Below are positions 6,082 to 15,050 of a stretch of DNA of 18,694 nucleotides, piece after piece; position 1 is the first letter of the stretch; the number at the start of each line of letters is the position of its first letter. The notes beneath the pieces are model-generated. The model ran no database searches, was not told where the DNA came from, and worked only from the letters and a program-made list of their open reading frames with translations. Position numbers and translations under genes: made by a program. Source of the DNA: an uncultured bacterium (GTDB lineage Bacteria > Bacillota > Clostridia > Lachnospirales > Lachnospiraceae); the NCBI GenBank assembly GCA_937893485.1, contig CALBJL010000033.1, forward strand, positions 1-18,694. Reading direction: 5' to 3'.

Positions 6082-7563
6082 ATGTCTCTTATGAGTCTGA
6101 CAGCCGTTGAGCTGGGCAAACGGATACAAAAGAAAGAAGTGACAGCGGTAGACGCGACCCGCGAGGCGCTGGCTGCCATCGCTGCCCGTGAGGATGTGGT
6201 GCACAGCTTTGTGACAGTAGACGGTGACCGCGCGATGCAGCGGGCAAAAGAGGTGCAGGAGCGCATCGCTTCCGGCGAACTCACATCGCCGCTCGCAGGT
6301 GTACCGGTGGCAATCAAGGATAACATGTGTACAAAGGGGCTGAAAACGACATGCAGCTCCAAGATCTTATATAATTTTATACCGACGTATACATCGGAGG
6401 CTGTTTTACAGCTCGAACGCGCCGGTGCGATCATCCTCGGAAAAACGAATATGGATGAATTTGCGATGGGCAGCACGACGGAGACCTCCGCATACGGAGT
6501 GACGAGAAATCCGTGGGATACGGCACACGTACCCGGCGGATCTTCCGGAGGAAGCTGCGCGGCAGTTGCGGCGGAGGAGTGTTCCTATGCGCTGGGCTCC
6601 GACACCGGCGGATCGATCCGCCAGCCGAGTTCCTTTTGCGGCGTGACAGGCATCAAGCCGACCTACGGAACGGTATCACGTTACGGACTGATCGCTTACG
6701 GTTCATCGCTTGACCAGATCGGACCGATCGCAAAGGATGTGACCGATTGTGCGGCAGTGTTAGAGGCGATCGCTGCGCACGATCCGAAGGATTCCACATC
6801 GATGAAGCGGGAGGATACCGATTTTACACAGGCACTCGTGGATGATGTGAAGGGCATGCGGATCGGTATTCCGAATGATTATTTTGGCGAGGGACTGGAC
6901 GAGGATGTGCGTGCGCGCGTGCTGGATGCGGCAAAGGCATTGGAGGAGAAAGGTGCGGTCGTGGAGCATTTTGACCTCGGACTGGTCAAATATGCGATCC
7001 CTGCCTACTACGTGATCGCCTGTGCCGAGGCGAGCAGCAATCTGGCACGTTTTGACGGCGTAAAGTACGGCTATCGCACCGAAGAATACGACGGACTGCA
7101 CCAGATGTATAAAAAGAGCCGTTCCGAGGGCTTTGGCGCAGAGGTTAAGCGGCGTATCATGCTCGGCTCGTTTGTCTTAAGCTCCGGCTACTATGATGCA
7201 TACTATCTGAAAGCGCTGCGTGTGAAAGCACTGATCAAGCAGGCATTCGATGATGCATTTGCAAAATATGATGTGATTTTAGGGCCTGCGGCACCTACGA
7301 CCGCGCCGAAGCTGGGCGAGTCGCTGTCCGATCCGATCCAGATGTATCTCGGTGATATTTATACGATTTCTGTCAATCTGGCAGGACTGCCCGGCATCAG
7401 CCTGCCGTGCGGACTTGACCGGAATGGTCTGCCGGTCGGTTTACAACTCATCGGAGACTGTTTCCAGGAGAAAAAGATCATCCGTGCGGCATATGTATTT
7501 GAACAGACGAGAGAGTACGCGCACAGTAAACTGGCGCAGGAGCAGAATGGAGGTGCGTCATGA
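6082..7563 (+). CDS. gatA: Asp-tRNA(Asn)/Glu-tRNA(Gln) amidotransferase subunit A
   Basis: Glutaminase subunit (493 residues) that releases ammonia from glutamine and passes it to GatB. It belongs to the amidase-signature family. The Ser-cisSer-Lys triad is visible: Lys79 in VAIKDN, Ser154 in GGSSGGS and Ser178 in SDTGGSIRQP, at the same numbers I recall for the Staphylococcus aureus enzyme. Length and ends are normal. AAAGGGG at about 6068-6074 supports the start. The stop overlaps the gatB start by 4 bp (ATGA, 7560-7563), which points to translational coupling and equal subunit amounts. Confidence 0.97.
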   Translation: MSLMSLTAVELGKRIQKKEVTAVDATREALAAIAAREDVVHSFVTVDGDRAMQRAKEVQERIASGELTSPLAGVPVAIKDNMCTKGLKTTCSSKILYNFIPTYTSEAVLQLERAGAIILGKTNMDEFAMGSTTETSAYGVTRNPWDTAHVPGGSSGGSCAAVAAEECSYALGSDTGGSIRQPSSFCGVTGIKPTYGTVSRYGLIAYGSSLDQIGPIAKDVTDCAAVLEAIAAHDPKDSTSMKREDTDFTQALVDDVKGMRIGIPNDYFGEGLDEDVRARVLDAAKALEEKGAVVEHFDLGLVKYAIPAYYVIACAEASSNLARFDGVKYGYRTEEYDGLHQMYKKSRSEGFGAEVKRRIMLGSFVLSSGYYDAYYLKALRVKALIKQAFDDAFAKYDVILGPAAPTTAPKLGESLSDPIQMYLGDIYTISVNLAGLPGISLPCGLDRNGLPVGLQLIGDCFQEKKIIRAAYVFEQTREYAHSKLAQEQNGGAS

Positions 7564-8993
7564 GCAGAGAATATGAGACCGTCATCGGTCTGGAGGTACA
7601 TGTAGAGCTGGCGACAAAGACGAAGATCTTCTGTGGCTGTTCGACCGCATTCGGAGGCGCACCGAATACCCATACATGTCCGGTCTGTACCGGTATGCCC
7701 GGTTCACTGCCGGTGCTGAATAAGCAGGTCGTGGAATATGCGATGGCAGTCGGGCTGGCGACAAACTGTACGATCAACCAGAACTGCAAATTTGACCGCA
7801 AAAACTATTTTTATCCCGATAATCCGCAGAACTACCAGATCTCACAGCTCTATGAGCCGATCTGCCGCAACGGCGGCATTGAGATCGAGACTGCGGACGG
7901 CACAAAAAAGACGATCGGCATTCACGAGATCCATATGGAGGAGGATGCAGGAAAGCTCGTCCACGATGACTGGGACGACGTATCTATCGTAGATTTTAAC
8001 CGTTCGGGTGTCCCGCTGATCGAGATCGTATCGGAGCCGGATATGCGCTCCGCAGACGAAGTAATTGCGTATCTCGAGAAGCTGCGCCTGATTATCCAGT
8101 ATCTCGGTGCGTCCGACTGTAAGCTCAACGAGGGCTCTATGCGTGCCGACGTCAATCTGTCCGTGCGTGAGGCCGGTGCGAGTGAGTTCGGAACACGTAC
8201 AGAGATGAAGAACCTGAATTCGTTCCGCGCGATTGCACGTGCGATCGAGGGCGAGAAAAACCGACAGATCGATCTGATCGAGTCAGGAGAAAAGGTTGTG
8301 CAGGAGACACGACGTTGGGATGATGCGAAAGAGAGCTCCCATGCGATGCGTTCCAAGGAGGATGCGCAGGATTACCGTTATTTCCCGGAACCCGACCTCG
8401 TTCCGATCCATATTTCCGACGAGTGGCTTGCAGAGGTGAAAAACCGCCAGCCGGAGCTGCGCACGGAGAAACTCGCACGCTATGAGAGTGAGTATGAGAT
8501 CCCGCGCTACGACGCAGAGATCATTACATCGTCAAAGCGCCTGGCAGATATTTTTGAACAGACCGTGGCGATCTGTGGCAAGCCGAAAAAAGTATCCAAC
8601 TGGCTCATGGTCGAGACGATGCGTCTGCTCAAAGAGCGTGAGATGGAGCCGGAGAATATTGTATTCTCACCGGAGCATCTGGCTGCACTTGTAGAGCTGG
8701 CTGATGCGGGCACGATCAACAGTACGGTTGCCAAGGAAGTGTTTGAGCACATGTTTGCCGACGACACAGATCCGAAGCAGTATGTTGAGGAGCACGGCTT
8801 AAAGACGGTGAACGATGAGGGTGCGCTGCGCACGACGGTCGAGCAGGTGATCAGAGACAATCCGCAGTCGGTGGACGATTATCACAATGGAAAAGAAAAA
8901 GCGATTGGCTTTTTGGTCGGACAGACGATGAAAGCGATGAAGGGGAAAGCCAATCCCGGTATGGTAAACCAGATTTTAAAGGAACTGCTGTAA
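7560..8993 (+). CDS. gatB: Asp-tRNA(Asn)/Glu-tRNA(Gln) amidotransferase subunit B
   Basis: Kinase/tRNA-binding subunit (477 residues) that activates the misacylated Asp- or Glu-tRNA with ATP and completes amidation with ammonia from GatA. The N-end reads ETVIGLEVHVEL, then Cys25, Cys27, Cys40 and Cys43, a CxC...CPVC zinc-site pattern typical of many GatB proteins. The cradle-domain motifs KFDRKNYFYPDNPQNYQ and DFNRSGVPLIEIVSEPD are intact. A helical domain and a C-terminal YqeY-like tail (NPGMVNQILKELL) follow. AATGGAGG at 7547-7554 serves as ribosome binding site inside the end of gatA. The terminator stem begins within the last codons. Confidence 0.97.
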   Translation: MSREYETVIGLEVHVELATKTKIFCGCSTAFGGAPNTHTCPVCTGMPGSLPVLNKQVVEYAMAVGLATNCTINQNCKFDRKNYFYPDNPQNYQISQLYEPICRNGGIEIETADGTKKTIGIHEIHMEEDAGKLVHDDWDDVSIVDFNRSGVPLIEIVSEPDMRSADEVIAYLEKLRLIIQYLGASDCKLNEGSMRADVNLSVREAGASEFGTRTEMKNLNSFRAIARAIEGEKNRQIDLIESGEKVVQETRRWDDAKESSHAMRSKEDAQDYRYFPEPDLVPIHISDEWLAEVKNRQPELRTEKLARYESEYEIPRYDAEIITSSKRLADIFEQTVAICGKPKKVSNWLMVETMRLLKEREMEPENIVFSPEHLAALVELADAGTINSTVAKEVFEHMFADDTDPKQYVEEHGLKTVNDEGALRTTVEQVIRDNPQSVDDYHNGKEKAIGFLVGQTMKAMKGKANPGMVNQILKELL

Positions 8994-9008
8994 TGGCAGT
9001 TCCTTTTT
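8978..9008 (+). terminator. Intrinsic terminator of the aspS-gatCAB operon
   Basis: AAAGGAACTGC (8978-8988) pairs with GCAGTTCCTTT (8996-9006) across a 7-nt loop, with a T-run to 9008. The stem overlaps the last codons and stop of gatB, a compact arrangement that closes the operon. Confidence 0.9.
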
Positions 9009-9039
9009 CCGTTGCTGACATTTCCTTTCATATTTCTCA

Positions 9040-9068
9040 TTGTGTTTCGGGCGCATAGTCGGTATAAT
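9040..9068 (+). promoter_or_regulatory. Promoter for the lipid kinase/hybrid kinase operon
   Basis: TTGTGT (9040-9045), a 17-bp spacer and a perfect TATAAT (9063-9068) match the sigma-A consensus. Transcription would start near 9075, about 25 bases before the ATG at 9101. Confidence 0.7.
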
Positions 9069-9100
9069 GGAAGTAATTGGAAATAGGCTGGAGTAGGCGT

Positions 9101-10018
9101 ATGAAACATATTTTTATTGTAAATCCGTATGCGGGCAGCATGACGTTCGCAAATAATTTAAGACAACAGCTGGAAAAAATGAATGGCTTTGAGTATTTTT
9201 TGTTTAATTCCAGATATACGGGCAACGAGACAGAACTGACGCGCAAGATTATCGACTTTTTTCCGCAGGAGCAGCTGCGCATTTATGCATGCGGCGGTTC
9301 CGGAACCTTGCGGAATGTGCTGGAGGGTGTCGGCGAGAATCCGAATGTCGAACTCGCTTTTTATCCGTGTGGAATGACAAATGATTTTCTCAAGTGCTTT
9401 ACACCGGAGGATCGGACACGCTTCTATGACATCGCGGAGCTGATCGGCGGCGAGACACTGGTTCTGGATTCGATCCTGACGAACCACGGCAGGGCGCTCA
9501 ATACGTTTTCCTGCGGCATGGATGCGGACATTATGTCCTATATCGCCAGACAGCATCCGGTGCGCACGGTTGGCATCCAGATTCCGTATTCGCTGTACAC
9601 GTTTCAGGCATTGTTCCGGCTCAAGAAGATGGAGCTGCGTATCCGGATGGACGGAAAAGACATGTATGGCTGCTATGATGAGATCTGCTGGGCGAACGGA
9701 TGCGCGCTGGGTGGCTCGCTGTGTATGCCAAAAGGCTTTTCACCGGCAGACGGGTGGGGGAGCTATGTGCTCGTTCCGTCACGCGGACATTTTGCATTTA
9801 TCCAGATTCTCGTCAATCTGATTGCGCAGAACAGTGATTTTATACAGCGTCATGCCCGTGTGGGTACGGCAAGCAGGATGTCGCTGATACGCAGTGACCG
9901 AATGCCGATTATAGCCAATCTGGACGGTGAGATGGTATCGGCTGCGGGAGAATGGACGGTGGAGCTGCGTCCGTCGAGCGTTCGTTTTGTTGTACCGAGA
10001 GGAGTGAAGCTGCCATGA
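9101..10018 (+). CDS. Diacylglycerol/lipid kinase catalytic-domain protein with altered nucleotide loop
   Basis: Soluble protein of 305 residues related to the DgkB/YegS/sphingosine kinase fold, which phosphorylates membrane lipids such as diacylglycerol. The N-end HIFIVNPYAGS matches the start of the catalytic domain. The nucleotide loop reads CGGSGT at residues 64-69, where the family normally has GGDGT; Ser67 replaces the Asp. The second conserved motif, CGMTNDF, resembles the usual G(T)xNDF. Near the C-end the DGE motif (275-277), which carries the likely general base, is intact. The start at 9101 follows TGGAGTAGG; a TTG eight codons earlier lacks a ribosome binding site. The stop overlaps the next gene by ATGA (10015-10018), tying it to the histidine kinases. 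Fold assignment is strong; whether it is an active kinase is uncertain. Confidence 0.85.
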   Translation: MKHIFIVNPYAGSMTFANNLRQQLEKMNGFEYFLFNSRYTGNETELTRKIIDFFPQEQLRIYACGGSGTLRNVLEGVGENPNVELAFYPCGMTNDFLKCFTPEDRTRFYDIAELIGGETLVLDSILTNHGRALNTFSCGMDADIMSYIARQHPVRTVGIQIPYSLYTFQALFRLKKMELRIRMDGKDMYGCYDEICWANGCALGGSLCMPKGFSPADGWGSYVLVPSRGHFAFIQILVNLIAQNSDFIQRHARVGTASRMSLIRSDRMPIIANLDGEMVSAAGEWTVELRPSSVRFVVPRGVKLP

Positions 10019-12444
10019 GAAATTTTCAAAGAGAACGGCATCTGACATGGTATATGCTGGTGCTGGAATGTCTGGCGGTGCTCTATGCACTGTATATCAA
10101 CTATGCGTTGAAACCGGTGTATTTTATCATACATTTGATCATATTTATGGCAATGGTGATCGTTACGCGGATACTCACGGTTGCCGAGCCGGAGGAATGC
10201 TCGGATTTCAAGCAGGGTGCAATCACGATCGCCTGCGGTATGTATGTGTATATGTGTTATTCGATCGTGAGCAGGTCGGATCGTCTGCTACCGGCATGTA
10301 TGTTTTTCGTCATGGTGGAATGCACGATCTATAAAGATCTTCAGCTCAATATCTTTATTACCGCGATGAATGTGTTTGTGAGTATTCTGACACTGATCCT
10401 CAGCGGCGTTGGTATCATCGAACACACCTACCGTTGGATCGAGTTTTTGTTTATTCTGGCGCTGATGCTTGTCTCCGCCGGATTCATGCTGTTTATGCAG
10501 ACCAAGGATCTGTTTACGGAGCGCGTGGCGAAGGAGGATGAAAAGTCGCTGGATGACCTGCTGCAGCTTGTGGAAATGAAGTGTGAGGACGCGACGGCTG
10601 CGGCTGAGGCAAAGAGCAGCTTTCTGGCAAATATGTCACACGAGATCCGCACACCGATCAATGCGGTGCTTGGCATGAATGAAATGATTCTGCGGGAGGA
10701 GCAGGACGAGGAGATCCGGGGTTATGCGCAGAATATCCAGAGCGCTGGTACGACGCTGCTTTCCTTGGTCAATGATATTCTGGATCTGTCAAAGATCGAA
10801 TCGGGCAAGATGGAGGTTGTCCCCGAAAAATACGAGCTTAACAGTATGATTTACGATATTCTGCTCGTCGTGCAGCCGCGTATCCAGAAGAAAAACCTGC
10901 AGCTGGTACTGGATATCGACAAAAAGATACCGAATGGGCTGTACGGTGATGAAGTACGGATTCGTCAGATTATTACGAATATTCTGACAAATGCAGTAAA
11001 ATATACAGAAAAAGGAAGCGTGACGCTGCGTGTCCGGATGAAAAAGAAGGATTCCCGTCATGTGATTCTGGAGGTATCGGTCAAGGATACCGGTATCGGA
11101 ATCCGGGAGAGCCGGGACGTGCTGTTTGCGTCGTTCCAGCGCGGCAGGGATCTGAAAGCACATCATATCGAGGGAACCGGACTCGGTCTTGCGATCACGC
11201 AGCAGCTGCTTGAAATGATGGGCAGCACACTGGAGATGGAGAGCATTTACGGTAAGGGCTCCATCTTTAGCTTTGAACTGGAGCAGAAGATTGTCAGCGA
11301 GGAGCCGATGGGCAACCTCGACGACCTGTACCGGAAGCGTCTGGCGCAGGAACAGAAATACAAGGAGAGTTTTACCGCGCCGGATGCACATGTGCTCGTT
11401 GTAGATGACAATCCGATGAATCGCAAGGTTGTCAAATCACTGCTCAAGCAGACACAGATACAGATCGATACCGCAGAGGACGGCATCTGCTGTCTGGAAA
11501 TGTGTGCAAAGCAGCGCTATGACCTCATTTTGATGGATCATCTGATGCCGAACAAGGACGGTATTGAAGCGTTCCGTGAGCTGCGCGCCGATGAGGGAGG
11601 CTGCAATTACCACACGCCGGTGATCATACTGACTGCCAATGCGGTTGCGGGCATGCGGCAGCAGTATCTGGATGAAGGGTTTGACGGCTTTTTGTCTAAG
11701 CCGGTACAGGCACAGCTCTTAGAAGAGACGCTGCGCCAGTTCCTGCCGCCGGAGCTCGTACATCTGACAGAGACGGATGGGGCGGACGATGCGGCAGAGC
11801 AGGAGCGCCAGAAGCTGTTACAGGAAAAGATTGATGAGACAGGTCTGACCGAGCTGGCATTGGAGGACGCTTTGCAGTATTCCTCCGGCACAGCGGGGGA
11901 TGTGCTGGAAAACATCAAGGGTTATCTGAGCGAGGCACAGGAAAATGACGGAAAGATGCATGAGGCATACGTTAAAAAGGATTGGAAAAATCTCAAAATC
12001 CTTGTGCATGCACTCAAGAGTACCTCGCGTGTCATCGGGGCGGTACATATGGCATACTGTGCGGAGAAAATGGAGATGGCTGCCGCGGATGCGGACATTT
12101 CCTATATAAATGAAAACATGGAAGAAGTATTGCAGGAGCACAGGCAGCTGTGCGAGAGCCTGCGCGCGCTGCTGGTACTTCCGGAGATATACAATATGGC
12201 ACCGGATGCGGCGGAGATTGAGCAGCAGCGCGACATCTATCTACAGCAGGCAGAGACCTTCCTGCATGGTGTGGAGGAATACGAGGTGGATTTTGAGCAG
12301 CTACGCATTTTCTGCAATTATTATCCTACCGGCGATCTGCTGCAACAGGAGCGCGCACTGCTGGCACATGCGGTAGAGGATTTTGATTATGAGAAGATCA
12401 GTGAGCGGTTGTCACAGATCATTGAGGGGTTAAAAGAAAGCTAG
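10015..12444 (+). CDS. Membrane hybrid histidine kinase 1 (HisKA-HATPase-REC-HPt)
   Basis: Predicted inner-membrane phosphorelay kinase of 809 residues. Five or six hydrophobic segments occupy about residues 10-161, with only short loops, so there is no large extracellular sensor. A short helical linker leads to HisKA with His209 in NMSHEIRTP. The HATPase has the N box (Asn322/Asn326 in NILTNAVKYT), the G1 box (Asp357 in DTGIGI) and GTGLGL at 387-392. The REC domain (about 459-580) has Asp464/465, phospho-acceptor Asp508, Thr540 and Lys562. An HPt domain has His665 in VHALKST. About 95 further residues end in AVEDFDYEKISERL, a pattern shared with the next gene. The start at 10015 has AGAGGAG at 9998-10004 and overlaps the lipid-kinase stop; the in-frame start at 9952 lies inside that gene and is rejected. 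Signal and output partner are unknown. Confidence 0.93.
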   Translation: MRNFQRERHLTWYMLVLECLAVLYALYINYALKPVYFIIHLIIFMAMVIVTRILTVAEPEECSDFKQGAITIACGMYVYMCYSIVSRSDRLLPACMFFVMVECTIYKDLQLNIFITAMNVFVSILTLILSGVGIIEHTYRWIEFLFILALMLVSAGFMLFMQTKDLFTERVAKEDEKSLDDLLQLVEMKCEDATAAAEAKSSFLANMSHEIRTPINAVLGMNEMILREEQDEEIRGYAQNIQSAGTTLLSLVNDILDLSKIESGKMEVVPEKYELNSMIYDILLVVQPRIQKKNLQLVLDIDKKIPNGLYGDEVRIRQIITNILTNAVKYTEKGSVTLRVRMKKKDSRHVILEVSVKDTGIGIRESRDVLFASFQRGRDLKAHHIEGTGLGLAITQQLLEMMGSTLEMESIYGKGSIFSFELEQKIVSEEPMGNLDDLYRKRLAQEQKYKESFTAPDAHVLVVDDNPMNRKVVKSLLKQTQIQIDTAEDGICCLEMCAKQRYDLILMDHLMPNKDGIEAFRELRADEGGCNYHTPVIILTANAVAGMRQQYLDEGFDGFLSKPVQAQLLEETLRQFLPPELVHLTETDGADDAAEQERQKLLQEKIDETGLTELALEDALQYSSGTAGDVLENIKGYLSEAQENDGKMHEAYVKKDWKNLKILVHALKSTSRVIGAVHMAYCAEKMEMAAADADISYINENMEEVLQEHRQLCESLRALLVLPEIYNMAPDAAEIEQQRDIYLQQAETFLHGVEEYEVDFEQLRIFCNYYPTGDLLQQERALLAHAVEDFDYEKISERLSQIIEGLKES

Positions 12445-12459
12445 TTTGGAGGAAAAAAT

Positions 12460-14886
12460 ATGGACGACCAATACGAAAAGGAATATATGCACCAGCATGA
12501 CATGCAGGTGACGATCGGTATTCATAAGGTGGTCAGACTGACATTTTTACTGGGACCGTTGTTGTATCTGCTTACGCAGCTGCATATTTTCCGGATTGAA
12601 ACAGAGACCTGTATTTTCTGGGGTGTGTATCTGATCGGATTCTGGATTTTTGTGGAAATTCTGATCAAAAACGGCTATGTTTCAGTTGCAAAATATATGC
12701 AGTTGTTTTATATGGAACTGATGGTGGCGGCTGCTTCGGTGAGCCCGAATATCGGTATTTATCTGACTTATTTTGCGATTCCACTGCTGTCGTGCGTCTA
12801 TATGGACTGGCTGTTGACAATGCTGACGTCTGTTGTCGGCTATGTGTGTATGATCGTCTTTTTATATCCGCGTGCAGTCGGATTGGTGGAGGTTGGCTAT
12901 ACGAACTATGACCGGCCGTTAAAGTTTTTTCTGTCGGTTGGCGCCGGTTATACGATCGAGTATCTGTTTATGGCAGCGTTTGCGATACTGGTCGTGCGCC
13001 ACGGACGCGAGATCAGGCAGCACTATTTTGAGAGCCAGAAGGAAAAGCTGTCGGCTGAGGCAGCCAATCAGGCGAAGAGCAGCTTTCTTGCAAATATGTC
13101 GCATGAGATCCGCACGCCGATCAATGCGATCATCGGTATGAACGAAATGATTTTGCGTGAGAGCCGCGAACGACGGATTTTGCGCTACGCGGGAAATATT
13201 AAAAATGCGAGCAAGAGCCTGTTGGCACTGATCAACGATATTCTCGATTTTTCCAAGGTGGAGTCCGGAAAGATGGAGATTATAGATACGACGTATCAGA
13301 TCAGTTCGCTGCTCAATGACCTGATCAATATGATACAGCCGCGGGCAAAGGAAAAGGGTCTGGAGCTGAAGCTGGATATCGATGAACAGATCCCGTGTGA
13401 ACTGTACGGTGATGAGGTGCGTCTCCGCCAGATTGTTACAAATTTGTTGACGAATGCCGTCAAATATACGAAAGAGGGCTCTGTCACGGTAAAGATCCGT
13501 TGCACGCGGCTGCTAGATTCGGCGTATGTACGGCTGGATGTTGCAGTCGTGGATACCGGTATCGGTATCAAAAAAGAGGATCAGGAAAAGCTGTTCGCGA
13601 CCTTCCAGAGAGTCGATGAGGTGAACAACCGCGGCATCGAGGGCACAGGTCTTGGACTGGCGCTGTCCAAGCAGCTGCTTGAACTGATGGGCTCAAGGCT
13701 GATGTTAGACAGCGAGTATGGCAGGGGCAGTGCATTTTTCTTTGGTCTGAAGCAAAAGATCGTGGACAATACGCCAATCGGCGATTACAAGGCGGTCTAT
13801 GAGCGGGCGCTCAAGGATACGGCACATTATCAGGAGAGCTTTCAGGCTCCGGATGCGAAGATCCTCATTGTGGATGATACGCGCATGAATCTCGAGGTGT
13901 GCAAGGGACTGCTCAAAAAGACGCGGATTCAGATCGATACGGCGGACAGTGGTATGGAATGCCTGAATATGATCATGAAAAAAGCGTATGACATGATTTT
14001 CCTCGACCATAAAATGCCGAATATGGACGGTGTACAGTGTCTTGAGCGGATGCGGGAGATGAAGGATTATCCGAATAAAAATACAAAGGTGATCGCATTG
14101 ACGGCGAACGCGGTCAGCGGTGCGCGTGAATTTTATCTCGAGCACGGCTTTGACGATTATCTGGCGAAGCCGATCCAGGGGGAGCGGCTCGAACAGCTTT
14201 TATGCCAGTATCTGCCGCCACAGTATTTAAAGATTCCGGAGATTGAGGATTTCGATTATGTGGAGGAGTTATGTATCCCGCCGATCGACGGTATCGCGGC
14301 GGACGACGGTCTGCGCTATGCCGGCGGCGATCAGGAGGAATACCTGAATAACCTGCGGCTGTATGTGTCCGAGTATGAGGAGAAAAAGGAAAAGCTGGAG
14401 CAGTATTATGCCCAGAGCGACCTTGAAAATTACCAGATCATTGTCCACGCGGTAAAAAGCACCTCCAAGCTGATCGGGGCGAACGAATTATCGGATTTCG
14501 CACGCGCGCTGGAGGAGGCATCAGGAGCAGGCAATATCTATGTGGTGCGTGAACAGCATGCGGCATTTATGGACAATTTTGCACAGCAGAACCAGGCGAT
14601 TGCGGATACGATCGAGTCTTTGGGTATGCAGGAGACACAGGTGGAGCCGGAGAGTATTTCACCCGAAGAATTGCAGACGTTCTGCAGGGAATTACAGGCG
14701 AGTCTCGACGAGTTTGATATGGATGAGATCCAGCGGCTCAGTGCATGGCTGCAAAATAAAGATCTGTTACAGTCAGTCAAGGCTGCAATGAAAACTGCCG
14801 TAGACAATTTCGATTACGACGGGGTAGCGGAACAGCTCCGCCAGATCGAACAGATGCTGGGACAGCGACTGCGGGAACATACATAA
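12460..14886 (+). CDS. Membrane hybrid histidine kinase 2 (HisKA-HATPase-REC-HPt)
   Basis: Second hybrid kinase (808 residues), a diverged tandem copy of the one upstream, 15 bp after it and preceded by TTTGGAGG. About six hydrophobic segments fill residues 25-190 but are not similar in sequence to those of kinase 1, so the sensed signal may differ. The core is intact: His215 in NMSHEIRTP, N box Asn332, G1 Asp365, GTGLGL, REC with Asp472/473, phospho-acceptor Asp516, Thr548 and Lys570, and HPt His663 in VHAVKST. Kinase-to-REC linkers are nearly the same in both proteins (QKIV..., Y(K/Q)ESF(T/Q)APDA). The C-terminal region ends in AVDNFDYDGVAEQL, matching kinase 1. A terminator follows, closing a three-gene unit. 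With no response regulator gene nearby, the HPt may phosphorylate a partner encoded elsewhere. Confidence 0.93.
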   Translation: MDDQYEKEYMHQHDMQVTIGIHKVVRLTFLLGPLLYLLTQLHIFRIETETCIFWGVYLIGFWIFVEILIKNGYVSVAKYMQLFYMELMVAAASVSPNIGIYLTYFAIPLLSCVYMDWLLTMLTSVVGYVCMIVFLYPRAVGLVEVGYTNYDRPLKFFLSVGAGYTIEYLFMAAFAILVVRHGREIRQHYFESQKEKLSAEAANQAKSSFLANMSHEIRTPINAIIGMNEMILRESRERRILRYAGNIKNASKSLLALINDILDFSKVESGKMEIIDTTYQISSLLNDLINMIQPRAKEKGLELKLDIDEQIPCELYGDEVRLRQIVTNLLTNAVKYTKEGSVTVKIRCTRLLDSAYVRLDVAVVDTGIGIKKEDQEKLFATFQRVDEVNNRGIEGTGLGLALSKQLLELMGSRLMLDSEYGRGSAFFFGLKQKIVDNTPIGDYKAVYERALKDTAHYQESFQAPDAKILIVDDTRMNLEVCKGLLKKTRIQIDTADSGMECLNMIMKKAYDMIFLDHKMPNMDGVQCLERMREMKDYPNKNTKVIALTANAVSGAREFYLEHGFDDYLAKPIQGERLEQLLCQYLPPQYLKIPEIEDFDYVEELCIPPIDGIAADDGLRYAGGDQEEYLNNLRLYVSEYEEKKEKLEQYYAQSDLENYQIIVHAVKSTSKLIGANELSDFARALEEASGAGNIYVVREQHAAFMDNFAQQNQAIADTIESLGMQETQVEPESISPEELQTFCRELQASLDEFDMDEIQRLSAWLQNKDLLQSVKAAMKTAVDNFDYDGVAEQLRQIEQMLGQRLREHT

Positions 14887-14896
14887 AATGACAATG

Positions 14897-14952
14897 AAAG
14901 ACGGATTTCAGGAGAACTTTTATGAAGGTTTTGCCAGATCCGTCTTTTTTTT
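14897..14952 (+). terminator. Intrinsic terminator after hybrid kinase 2
   Basis: AAAGACGGAT (14897-14906) pairs with ATCCGTCTTT (14938-14947), and a run of eight T reaches 14952. The loop is long (31 nt), but the stem and U-tract are clear. Confidence 0.85.
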
Positions 14953-15050
14953 GCGCTCATTCACAGCTGAGTCCGTTTTATTGGACGGGCAATTCGTTAA
15001 AATAGAGTCAGGCTAAGGGCTGTGAACGGATGAGAGGGAGGAGTGAGCGC

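Noticed and set aside
14981..15003. TTGGAC and TAAAAT as a promoter for the HAD gene
   Set aside because: The spacer is only 11 bp, too short for a sigma-A promoter; no better pair was found.
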